From contig DAOVGW010000038.1 in assembly GCA_030672225.1 (NCBI GenBank), positions 1-11,516 on the forward strand: a stretch of 11,516 bases of DNA, read 5' to 3'. The DNA comes from Dehalococcoidales bacterium. Its GTDB lineage: Bacteria; Chloroflexota; Dehalococcoidia; Dehalococcoidales; ARS1013. The translations under genes were made by a program, and so were the position numbers. The notes beneath the pieces are model-generated. The model searched no databases. It was not told where the DNA came from and saw nothing but the letters and a program-made list of their open reading frames with translations. Below are positions 6,774 to 11,516 of this stretch, piece by piece (within the stretch, counting starts at the first letter, position 1; each line of letters begins with the position of its first letter).

Positions 6774-7430
6774 ATGAAGAAAGAGGATGAGTCCACCGGA
6801 CACTGGCTCATAAGGGCGCTAAAGAGACACTTTCTGGCTGGTATTTTAGTTGTCGTGCCCCTCGGTGCCGCTGTAGCCGTTTTGGCCTGGCTCTTTACCA
6901 GCATTGACAACATTCTGCAGCCAATGATCGAGGGCATATTCAACAGGGAAATTACAGGACTGGGCTTTGGTGTTGCCATAGTCTTGATATATCTCATCGG
7001 CATTGTCGCCGAGAATATCATTGGCGGCAGACTAATCCGCTTCGGCGAGTCGTTACTAACCAGGGTACCGTTGTTTCGGCAGATCTATACCGGGGCTAAA
7101 CAGGTCATTGAAGGACTCTCCGGGATCGGGTTAAATAAGGCTGCTTTCAGAGAGGTGGTATTTGTAGAATTTCCCAGGGAGGGTATGCAGACGATAGCCT
7201 TTATCACCAATGAAATAGCCGACAAATCGGGCAAAAAACTGTTCACCATATATGTGCCCACGGCACCCTTGCCCACTTCGGGCTACCTTGAAATAGTCAC
7301 TGAAGACAAGCTTATCCGCACCGATATACCGGTTGATGAGGCGATGAAAATGGTTATCTCCAGCGGGATGGTATCACCCGCCGAGATAGATATTGAGGGG
7401 ACACCAAAGAGTAAAGCACCCAAACCGTAG
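6774..7430 (+). CDS. DUF502 family two-helix membrane protein
   Basis: This 218-residue protein has no assigned biochemical role that I know. Two membrane segments are clear, at about residues 20-43 (FLAGILVVVPLGAAVAVLAW) and 62-84 (GLGFGVAIVLIYLIGIVAE). A soluble domain follows with the DUF502 hallmarks VPLFRQIYTGAKQV (98-111) and PTAPLPTSGYLEIV (162-175). A strong AGGAGGG ribosome binding site precedes the ATG at 6774. The gene lies 63 bp after comM on the same strand with no terminator or clear promoter between, so the two are probably cotranscribed. It ends 14 bp from the convergent small membrane protein gene. Confidence 0.85.
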   Translation: MKKEDESTGHWLIRALKRHFLAGILVVVPLGAAVAVLAWLFTSIDNILQPMIEGIFNREITGLGFGVAIVLIYLIGIVAENIIGGRLIRFGESLLTRVPLFRQIYTGAKQVIEGLSGIGLNKAAFREVVFVEFPREGMQTIAFITNEIADKSGKKLFTIYVPTAPLPTSGYLEIVTEDKLIRTDIPVDEAMKMVISSGMVSPAEIDIEGTPKSKAPKP

Positions 7431-7444
7431 TTGCTATCTCTCCC

Positions 7445-7702
7445 TCAGCCCCAGAGCCAGAAGGCACCACCCATAATAAGTAAAACCAGGCCAACGGTAA
7501 TGGCTATCCGGCCACCTATCTTCAAGGCCCCGAATTCAGGACGCTCGGGGGAATGCTCCATATATTCCCGCACATCTCCCCGGGTGGAGATAGCATTATA
7601 ATAGCTTTTCTGCTCTCTCCTATCCCAAAAAACCGCCCCGAGACCAAGGAGAATAAACAGCCCACCCATCACCATTAGTATCAATAGGTCCGTCTGCGGC
7701 AT
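7445..7702 (-). CDS. Small two-helix membrane protein, function unknown
   Basis: I do not recognise a family. The 85-residue product has two hydrophobic segments, at about 5-26 (DLLILMVMGGLFILLGLGAVF) and 62-84 (IGGRIAITVGLVLLIMGGAFW). They are joined by a polar loop of about 35 residues rich in charge and tyrosine (DRREQKSYYNAIS, then REYMEHSPERPEF). Positive charge next to the first helix (WDRREQK) suggests a cytoplasmic loop with both ends outside, but this is inference. AGGGGGA lies about 9-10 nt before the ATG, and a good promoter lies 40-70 bp upstream. The real promoter, real binding site and clean hydrophobic pattern argue that it is a gene. It lies 84 bp downstream of rplL, where rpoB stands in most bacteria. 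Confidence 0.75.
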   Translation of the reverse strand: MPQTDLLILMVMGGLFILLGLGAVFWDRREQKSYYNAISTRGDVREYMEHSPERPEFGALKIGGRIAITVGLVLLIMGGAFWLWG

Positions 7703-7740
7703 AGTTAATCTTCCCCCTAACAGGGTGCCCCTCGGCGATA

Positions 7741-7769
7741 ACTATATAGCTTTTGGATGCTTCTTTCAA
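7741..7769 (-). promoter_or_regulatory. Promoter of the 85-residue membrane protein gene
   Basis: On the minus strand TTGAAA (-35, 5 of 6) occupies 7764-7769 and TATAGT (-10, 5 of 6) occupies 7741-7746, with an ideal 17-bp spacer. The predicted start is near 7734, 32 nt before the ATG. It begins 18 bp after the rplL stop, so this gene can be expressed apart from the ribosomal operon, although no terminator blocks readthrough. Confidence 0.62.
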
Positions 7770-7786
7770 GCGGACTTAAGGAGTTA

Positions 7787-8302
7787 TTAGGTGATTTCCG
7801 CGGTAGCTCCGGCCGTTTCCAGTCTGGCTTTAGCCGCCGCTGCCTCATCTTTGCTAACTGCTTCCTTTACCACCTTGGGAGCCGCCTCTACTAAATCCTT
7901 GGACTCCTTTAAGCCCAGGGTGGTCAACTCACGCACTGCTCTAATGACATTAATCTTATTAGCGCCTATCTCCTTTAGAACCACGTCAAACTCTGTCTTC
8001 TCCTCTTCAGCCGCCGGAGCTGCTGCTTCAGCTGGTGCCGCCCCAACTGCTACTACTGGGGCAGCAGCGCTGATGCCAAACTCAGCTTCTAGCGCCTTTA
8101 CCAACTCAGACAACTCAAGCACAGTCATGTTTTTGAGAGCGGCCATTATCTCCTCAGCACCCACCGCCTTCTTGCTCCCCTTTGCCTTTGCTTCCTGAGC
8201 CGCCTCAGGTTTTACTGCCGCTTGCTTTGCTGGCGACTGTCGCTTCCCCTTAGCAGTCACCTCACCGGTTTCTTTAACCGGCCCTTCTTTTTTCTCGGGC
8301 AT
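7787..8302 (-). CDS. rplL: Ribosomal protein bL12 (L7/L12) with N-terminal extension
   Basis: L7/L12 forms the flexible stalk dimers of the 50S subunit that recruit translation GTPases. The 171-residue product has the normal core: dimer-forming N-domain from about residue 48 (AEEIMAALKNMTVLELSELV), an Ala/Pro/Glu hinge at about 78-103, and the C-domain from about 104 (EFDVVLKEIGANKINVIRAVRE). The family is usually 120-130 residues, so about 46 residues rich in Lys, Ala, Glu and Pro precede the core. The ATG at 8302 is well supported: it lies 1 bp after the rplJ stop, with GGAGGGAGGA directly upstream. An internal GTG at 8164, with GGGGAG 10 nt upstream, would give a standard 125-residue protein and could be an alternative start. 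Two stop codons in a row end the gene. Confidence 0.93.
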   Translation of the reverse strand: MPEKKEGPVKETGEVTAKGKRQSPAKQAAVKPEAAQEAKAKGSKKAVGAEEIMAALKNMTVLELSELVKALEAEFGISAAAPVVAVGAAPAEAAAPAAEEEKTEFDVVLKEIGANKINVIRAVRELTTLGLKESKDLVEAAPKVVKEAVSKDEAAAAKARLETAGATAEIT

Positions 8303-8303
8303 T

Positions 8304-8828
8304 TTATCCTCCCTCCAATTGTTTAATTCTCGCTTGTAATATTCCCATAAAACCCCTTAATGGACTGTTAAGGAGGTTTAGTAAAGAAACAACAGGACTC
8401 TGCATCCCGGCCAGGACCTGAGATAGTAGTACCTCTCTTTGTGGCAGTTTAGAAAGAGTGGTTACATCATCCGGAGTAAGAAGCCTATCACCTAGAAAGC
8501 CACCTTTAATACCCAGGATTGATTTTGAGCTGTGGATATAGTCAAGTAGAGCCTTAGCCGGCTCGGTTATGTCACCATAGCCAAAAGCAATAGCTACCGG
8601 ACCGTCAAAGGAGCCGGTTAGAAAACCCTTGCCTGCTCCTTCTGCGGCAAAACGAGCCAGGGTATTTTTGACTACCCTATACTCAACACCTGACTCCCTC
8701 AGCTTACGGCGCAAGCTAGTTAGTTCAGAAGCCGATAGCCCCCGATAGCCAGTCAAAACAGCTACATTACAGTTAGTAATAGCCTCTTTCAGCTCACTAA
8801 TAATCTCCACCTTCTTTTCTCTAGACAC
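8304..8828 (-). CDS. rplJ: Ribosomal protein uL10
   Basis: L10 is the base of the 50S stalk: it binds 23S rRNA with L11 and carries the L7/L12 dimers on its C-terminal helix. The 174-residue product, normal length, shows the N-terminal KVEIISELKEAITNCNVAVLTGYRGLS, the RVVKNTLARFA segment and the L12-binding helix near LLSQVLAGMQSPVVSLLNLL. The start is GTG at 8828, with AGGAGG 9 nt upstream. The gene is preceded by an L10 leader RNA and followed after 1 bp by rplL, the classic autoregulated pair. Confidence 0.96.
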   Translation of the reverse strand: MSREKKVEIISELKEAITNCNVAVLTGYRGLSASELTSLRRKLRESGVEYRVVKNTLARFAAEGAGKGFLTGSFDGPVAIAFGYGDITEPAKALLDYIHSSKSILGIKGGFLGDRLLTPDDVTTLSKLPQREVLLSQVLAGMQSPVVSLLNLLNSPLRGFMGILQARIKQLEGG

Positions 8829-8860
8829 TCTTTATCACCTCCTGGCTGCCTTCAAACCGC

Positions 8861-8879
8861 TTAATAATTTATTTATCAA
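8861..8879. repeat. 19-bp direct repeat, copy 1 (between L10 leader and rplJ)
   Basis: The plus-strand sequence TTAATAATTTATTTATCAA matches copy 2 at 9071-9089 in 17 of 19 positions, the last 9 being identical. The two copies are exactly 210 bp apart and bracket the L10 leader. The AT-rich composition lowers the significance. Confidence 0.45.
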
Positions 8880-8931
8880 CCTCACCCTCTCTGCCCCTAA
8901 TAATCCAGCTGGCTATCGCTGAACATTATTC

Positions 8932-8967
8932 AAAAAATTAAGCCCTTGCGCCCACCGCACAAGGACT
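8932..8967 (-). terminator. Attenuator terminator at the 3' end of the L10 leader
   Basis: On the minus strand AGTCCTTGTGC (8967-8957) pairs with GCGCAAGGGCT (8951-8941) around a GGTGG loop. This is an 11-bp stem with two G-T pairs, followed after TAA by six T (8937-8932). The 5' arm of the stem can pair instead with AAGGAC at 8999-8994, which would act as antiterminator. Confidence 0.78.
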
Positions 8968-9055
8968 CTTTCCCCAGACTGGTCTTCAAAAAGGTCCTTT
9001 TTCCTCGGCAGGCAGACAGATTAAGCCTAAACCGGCACCTACTGTCTCAGGATAA
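8932..9055 (-). ncRNA. L10 leader (cis-regulatory RNA of rplJ-rplL)
   Basis: The 257-bp gap between rplA and rplJ has no gene but holds a recognisable L10 leader. Conserved elements on the minus strand are GAGACAGTAGGTGC (about 9048-9035) and CTGCCTGCCGAGG (9015-9003). GACAG (9046-9042) pairs with CTGTC (9019-9015), and a small GCC/GGC hairpin lies between. In this class the L10/L12 complex binds the leader. Here the downstream terminator at 8932-8967 and a competing AAGGAC arm (8994-8999) indicate control by premature termination, as in Firmicutes, rather than the purely translational control of E. coli. The boundaries are approximate. Confidence 0.85.
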
Positions 9056-9070
9056 TACCCAGTAAAAAAA

Positions 9071-9089
9071 TTATTAAATTATTTATCAA
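9071..9089. repeat. 19-bp direct repeat, copy 2 (overlapping the rplA stop)
   Basis: The plus-strand sequence TTATTAAATTATTTATCAA is the partner of the copy at 8861-8879 (17 of 19 identical). It contains the rplA stop codon (9086-9088) and the last base of the preceding codon, and is followed on the minus strand by a T run. Confidence 0.45.
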
Positions 9090-9799
9090 GCGGTAGTTAA
9101 GGATAGAGTTGTTTTAAGGTCAAGCTTGATGCCAGGTCCCATAGTAGTAGTTAGAAAGGCACTCCTAACATACTGGCCCTTGGCACCACTCGGTTTAGCC
9201 CTCATCACCGCCTCAACCACCGCCGCCAGGTTTGCCATCAACTTATCATCCTCAAAGCTAACCTTGCCCAAGGCTACATGGATGATGGCCGTCCTGTCCA
9301 GCTTAAATTCCACCCGCCCCTTGCCGGCATCCTCTATTACCCTAGCTAGGTCAGCCGCCGCCACAACCGTCCCCGACTTCGGGTTGGGCATTAGTCCCTT
9401 CCTGCCCAGAATCTTACCCAGCTTGCCCACCCTGCCCATCATGTCAGGAGTAGCTATAGCAGTATCAAATTCCAGCCAACCAGCCTCTATCTTCTTAACC
9501 AGCTCATCCCCACCAACAAAGTCGGCACCGGCATTTTGAGCCATCATCTGTGCCTCACCCTGGGCAAAAACTAAAACGCGTATTTTCTTCCCCAGACCGT
9601 GTGGCAGCAGGGCAACCCCGCGCACCTGCTGGCTGGCATTTCGCGGGTCAACACCCATCCGAAGGTGAAGCTCAACCGTCTCATCAAATTTGGCACGAGC
9701 TGTCTTCTTTACCAGCTCAATTGCCTCCTGAGGTGAATAAGCTGCTGTCCTGTCCAGCAGTTTGACCGCCTCTTGATAGCCTTTACTATTTTTTGTCAT
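9086..9799 (-). CDS. rplA: Ribosomal protein uL1
   Basis: L1 forms the mobile L1 stalk that handles deacylated tRNA at the E site, and in many bacteria it represses its own operon by binding the L11-L1 mRNA leader. The 237-residue product has normal length and carries the signature MGRVGKLGKILGRKGLMPNP in mid-protein, with the flanking halves of domain I (KFDETVELHLRMGVDPR and the C-terminal YVRSAFLTTTMGPGIKLD). The ATG at 9799 lies inside the end of rplK (14-bp overlap) with only a weak ribosome binding site, so translation should be coupled to rplK. A run of T follows the stop, but without a GC-rich hairpin. Confidence 0.96.
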   Translation of the reverse strand: MTKNSKGYQEAVKLLDRTAAYSPQEAIELVKKTARAKFDETVELHLRMGVDPRNASQQVRGVALLPHGLGKKIRVLVFAQGEAQMMAQNAGADFVGGDELVKKIEAGWLEFDTAIATPDMMGRVGKLGKILGRKGLMPNPKSGTVVAAADLARVIEDAGKGRVEFKLDRTAIIHVALGKVSFEDDKLMANLAAVVEAVMRAKPSGAKGQYVRSAFLTTTMGPGIKLDLKTTLSLTTA

Positions 9800-10226
9800 C
9801 GCTTACTTCTATCCCAATCCCCATACTGCGAGCGGTGCCGGCAATAATCCGCTCTGCCGCCTCAAGGCTAATGGCGTTAAGGTCCTTAGCCTTAAGCTCG
9901 GCTATCTCACGGAGCTTCTCCCTAGATAACACCATTGGCGGGTCATGACCGACAGCACCGGCTCCCTTCTCCACACCTAATGCTTTCTTCAACAGGTCAG
10001 TAGTCGGCGGCGTCTTGGTAATGAAAGTAAAAGACCTATCTGCATAGACAGTTATCTCAACCGGGATAATGGAGCCAGCCTGCTTTGAAGTACGCTCATT
10101 ATACTCCTTGCAGAAGGCCATAATATTAATCCCGTGCTGGCCTAAAGCCGGCCCTACCGGGGGCGCCGGATTAGCCTGCCCGGCTGGGATTTGCAACTTT
10201 ATAACCGCTTTTACCTTTTTGGCCAC
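9786..10226 (-). CDS. rplK: Ribosomal protein uL11
   Basis: L11 binds the GTPase-associated centre of 23S rRNA together with L10-L12. The 146-residue product shows the N-terminal KLQIPAGQANPAPPVGPALGQHGINIMAFCKEYN with its proline-rich hinge, and the C-terminal rRNA-binding domain with TPPTTDLLKKALGVEKGAG and IAGTARSMGI. The start is GTG at 10226 with AGGAG 6 nt upstream. The end overlaps rplA by 14 bp. Two hairpins lie directly upstream and may be control elements. Confidence 0.96.
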   Translation of the reverse strand: MAKKVKAVIKLQIPAGQANPAPPVGPALGQHGINIMAFCKEYNERTSKQAGSIIPVEITVYADRSFTFITKTPPTTDLLKKALGVEKGAGAVGHDPPMVLSREKLREIAELKAKDLNAISLEAAERIIAGTARSMGIGIEVSDDKK

Positions 10227-10240
10227 TTATGTCTCCTAAC

Positions 10241-10283
10241 CAGGATATCTAAACTATCCTGTTTAACCGGCAAAAGCCCGGCT
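10241..10283 (-). promoter_or_regulatory. Two tandem hairpins in the rplK leader
   Basis: In the 97-bp gap between nusG and rplK, AGCCGG (10283-10278) pairs with CCGGTT (10270-10265) around a 7-nt loop. CAGGATA (10261-10255) then pairs perfectly with TATCCTG (10247-10241) around another 7-nt loop. The second stem can be lengthened across one A-G mismatch by a TTAA/TTAG pairing that reaches the AGGAG ribosome binding site of rplK. There is no T run, so these are not terminators. The position fits a translational control site, plausibly for L1. Confidence 0.5.
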
Positions 10284-10323
10284 CAATATTTCCTAAGGCT
10301 TATAATTAGGGCGGGGCGGAAGT

Positions 10324-10857
10324 TTAAAGCTTTTCTACCTGCAGGAAGTCAAGCTCAACGGGTGTTTCTCGCCCAAATAGGGACAGGAGCACCTTAACCT
10401 TACTCTTGCCAGCATCTATCTCGTCCACCGTCCCCATAAAATCAATGAAAGGACCATCAGTAACCCGCACACTCTGTCCCTGACGAAAGCCAACCTTAAC
10501 CCTTGGCGCTTCAGCTTCCATCTGTTTCATAATCCGGTTGACTTCCTCCTCCTCCAGCGGCGTCGGTCTATTGCCACTGCCCACGAAACCGGTGACGCCG
10601 GGGGTATTACGCACAATGTGCCAGCTCAGGTCGCTCATCCTCATCTGAACAAGGATATAACCGGGTAATATCTTCTTAGTCACCGAGCGCCGCTGCCCAT
10701 TTCTAACCTCAATCTCTTCTTCAGTAGGTATAACTATCTGAGAGATGTCCCCGGCGGCATCCATGGACTTGATGCGCTCAAGAAGATTCTTTCTCACCCG
10801 CTCTTCATATCCCGAGTAGACATGAACCACATACCAAATTTTTCTGTCCTCAGCCAC
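10324..10857 (-). CDS. nusG: Transcription elongation/antitermination factor NusG
   Basis: NusG rides on RNA polymerase and couples it to the ribosome or to Rho. I chose GTG at 10857 (177 residues) because GAGGT lies 5 nt upstream and the product then begins MAEDRKIWYVVHVYSGYE, like other NusG. A GTG at 10869 would add four residues but has no good binding site. The NGN domain spans about 1-115, with WYVVHVYSGYEERV near 8-21 and LPGYILVQM at 64-72. The KOW domain spans about 121-177, with VRVTDGPFIDFMGTV at 130-144. It lies 86 bp after secE, and the 97-bp gap to rplK holds the hairpins. Confidence 0.95.
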   Translation of the reverse strand: MAEDRKIWYVVHVYSGYEERVRKNLLERIKSMDAAGDISQIVIPTEEEIEVRNGQRRSVTKKILPGYILVQMRMSDLSWHIVRNTPGVTGFVGSGNRPTPLEEEEVNRIMKQMEAEAPRVKVGFRQGQSVRVTDGPFIDFMGTVDEIDAGKSKVKVLLSLFGRETPVELDFLQVEKL

Positions 10858-10943
10858 AAACAACCTCACTCAATAAATCTCTGTGGAAAGCGAAAAGTCC
10901 AAAGTACATGCTTCTTCAGCCCGACTTGGAAACCAACAAGTGC

Positions 10944-11165
10944 CTAGTCACCAATAAATAGCTTATCAACGAGGAAGCTAAAGCCATAATCAATTGCTCC
11001 CAGAATAATACCCGCAGCAACAGCAACAATAAGCACCAAAGCTGTCAAATAGGCGGCCTCTCGTCTGGAGAGCCAGGTCACCTTCTTCAGTTCAGCAACA
11101 ATTTCGCCAATGAATCTAAATATAGAAAGTCTCTTTTTCGTCGGCGCTTTCATCATTGAAGCCAT
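10944..11165 (-). CDS. secE: Preprotein translocase subunit SecE
   Basis: SecE clamps the SecY channel of the inner-membrane export machinery. The 73-residue product is the short one-helix type: the amphipathic, conserved FIGEIVAELKKVTWLSRREA (about 18-37), then one membrane helix at about 38-60 (LTALVLIVAVAAGIILGAI). The ATG at 11165 is taken as the start, but the binding site is weak; in-frame ATGs at 11156 and 11153 would shorten it by three or four residues. It lies 26 bp after rpmG in the usual tuf-rpmG-secE-nusG order. Confidence 0.92.
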   Translation of the reverse strand: MASMMKAPTKKRLSIFRFIGEIVAELKKVTWLSRREAAYLTALVLIVAVAAGIILGAIDYGFSFLVDKLFIGD

Positions 11166-11191
11166 CTCTAATATCTCTTGGTTGTGCCGGG

Positions 11192-11359
11192 CTACTTTAC
11201 CTCTCTATGGAGTGTGTGAGCACGACAACGGGGGCAATACTTCTTAAGCTCTAGTCGCCCGGGGTCATTCCTTCTGTTCTTACTAGTTGTATATGTTCTC
11301 TCCTGGCACTGGGTGCAGGCGAGGTGAATGATAACCCTAGCTTCAGTTTTTTTAGCCAT
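11192..11359 (-). CDS. rpmG: Ribosomal protein bL33, zinc-binding type
   Basis: This 55-residue 50S protein begins MAKKTEARVIIHLACTQC and ends HTLHREVK. It carries two CxxC pairs (Cys15/Cys18 and Cys42/Cys45), so it is the zinc-ribbon (C+) form. The middle YTTSKNRRNDPGRLELKKYCPRC is typical of L33. The ATG at 11359 lies 1 bp after the tuf stop with no strong binding site of its own, suggesting translational coupling to EF-Tu. Confidence 0.95.
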   Translation of the reverse strand: MAKKTEARVIIHLACTQCQERTYTTSKNRRNDPGRLELKKYCPRCRAHTLHREVK

Positions 11360-11360
11360 A

Positions 11361-11516
11361 CTACTCTATAATCTTGCCAAAGGCTCCGGCGCCTACAGTC
11401 CTGCCCCCTTCCCTAATAGCAAAACGCAGCCCTTTCTCCAGAGCTACCGGGTATATAAGCCTTATCTTCATCTTGGTATTGTCACCGGGCATCACCATCT
11501 CCACCCCTTCCGGCAA
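11361..11516 (-). CDS. tuf: Elongation factor Tu, C-terminal end (cut by window edge)
   Basis: Only the last 51 codons and the stop are present; the gene starts beyond the window. EF-Tu brings aminoacyl-tRNA to the ribosome as a GTP complex. The fragment lies in domain 3 and shows the hallmark LPEGVEMVMPGDN at its beginning and GLRFAIREGGRTVGAG near its end. It closes with AFGKIIE. It is the upstream-most gene of the ribosomal block in this window, so the operon promoter is probably outside. Confidence 0.96.
   Translation of the reverse strand: MPEGVEMVMPGDNTKMKIRLIYPVALEKGLRFAIREGGRTVGAGAFGKIIE

Noticed and set aside
7383..7440. GAGATAG (7383-7389) / CTATCTC (7434-7440) inverted repeat at the convergent gene ends as a bidirectional terminator
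   Set aside because: The arms are perfect but 44 bp apart, lie mostly in coding sequence, and have no flanking T run.
9052..9057. TATTAT on the minus strand as a -10 box for a separate rplJ promoter
   Set aside because: There is no acceptable -35, and a start 7 nt downstream would cut into the conserved GACAG of the L10 leader.
9060..9090. T-rich stretch after rplA as an intrinsic terminator
   Set aside because: No GC-containing hairpin precedes the T run; only weak AT pairing is possible.
10858..10869. NusG start at GTG 10869
   Set aside because: No ribosome binding site at useful distance; GTG at 10857 has GAGGT 5 nt upstream and gives the usual NusG N-terminus.
11166..11191. tRNA-Trp gene between rpmG and secE, as found in some bacteria
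   Set aside because: The gap is only 26 bp.
1..11516. Mobile elements, CRISPR arrays, phage or defence genes
   Set aside because: No transposase or integrase motifs, no regularly spaced repeats, and all gaps are accounted for by short leaders or promoters.

Overview
The window carries two blocks of core translation and transcription genes on the minus strand, separated by a short plus-strand pair. Gene content and order (a nusA-ylxR-infB-rbfA-truB block close to a tuf-rpmG-secE-nusG-rplK-rplA-rplJ-rplL block, with comM and a DUF502 membrane protein between them), a short IF2 of 610 residues and an actinobacterial/archaeal-type inositol-phosphate synthase together suggest a Chloroflexota bacterium, most likely Dehalococcoidia. 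That assignment is inference from remembered gene order, not a database match. Nothing mobile was seen: no transposase, phage gene, CRISPR array, tRNA or rRNA.

Layout from left to right: (1) 1-132, minus, the first 44 codons of an inositol-3-phosphate synthase (ino1) with its own good promoter at 200-229. (2) 262-4990, minus, transcribed as nusA, ylxR (rnpM), infB, rbfA, truB, with overlaps or gaps of 9 bp or less. This operon starts from an extended -10 promoter at 5079-5107, and its roughly 80-nt leader holds an intrinsic terminator just before nusA. (3) 5144-7430, plus, divergent comM (YifB-type AAA+ protein) followed by a DUF502 two-helix membrane protein. The comM promoter lies inside an interrupted palindrome. 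(4) 7445-7702, minus, an 85-residue two-helix membrane protein of unknown function with its own promoter. (5) 7787-11516, minus, transcribed as tuf (3' end only), rpmG, secE, nusG, rplK, rplA, then an L10 leader with a terminator/antiterminator, then rplJ and rplL.

The operons link transcription elongation and termination (NusA, NusG) with ribosome parts (L33, L11, L1, L10, L7/L12), ribosome and RNA maturation (RbfA, TruB, YlxR), initiation and elongation factors (IF2, EF-Tu) and protein export (SecE). Much of the interest lies in regulation: a NusA-type attenuator, an L10 attenuator, candidate hairpins before rplK, and two dyads at the divergent nusA/comM promoters. Other oddities are an L7/L12 with a roughly 46-residue basic and alanine-rich N-terminal extension, the absence of rpoB after rplL, and the absence of rimP before nusA. 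I see no clear undescribed multi-gene system. The window is mostly conserved housekeeping DNA.
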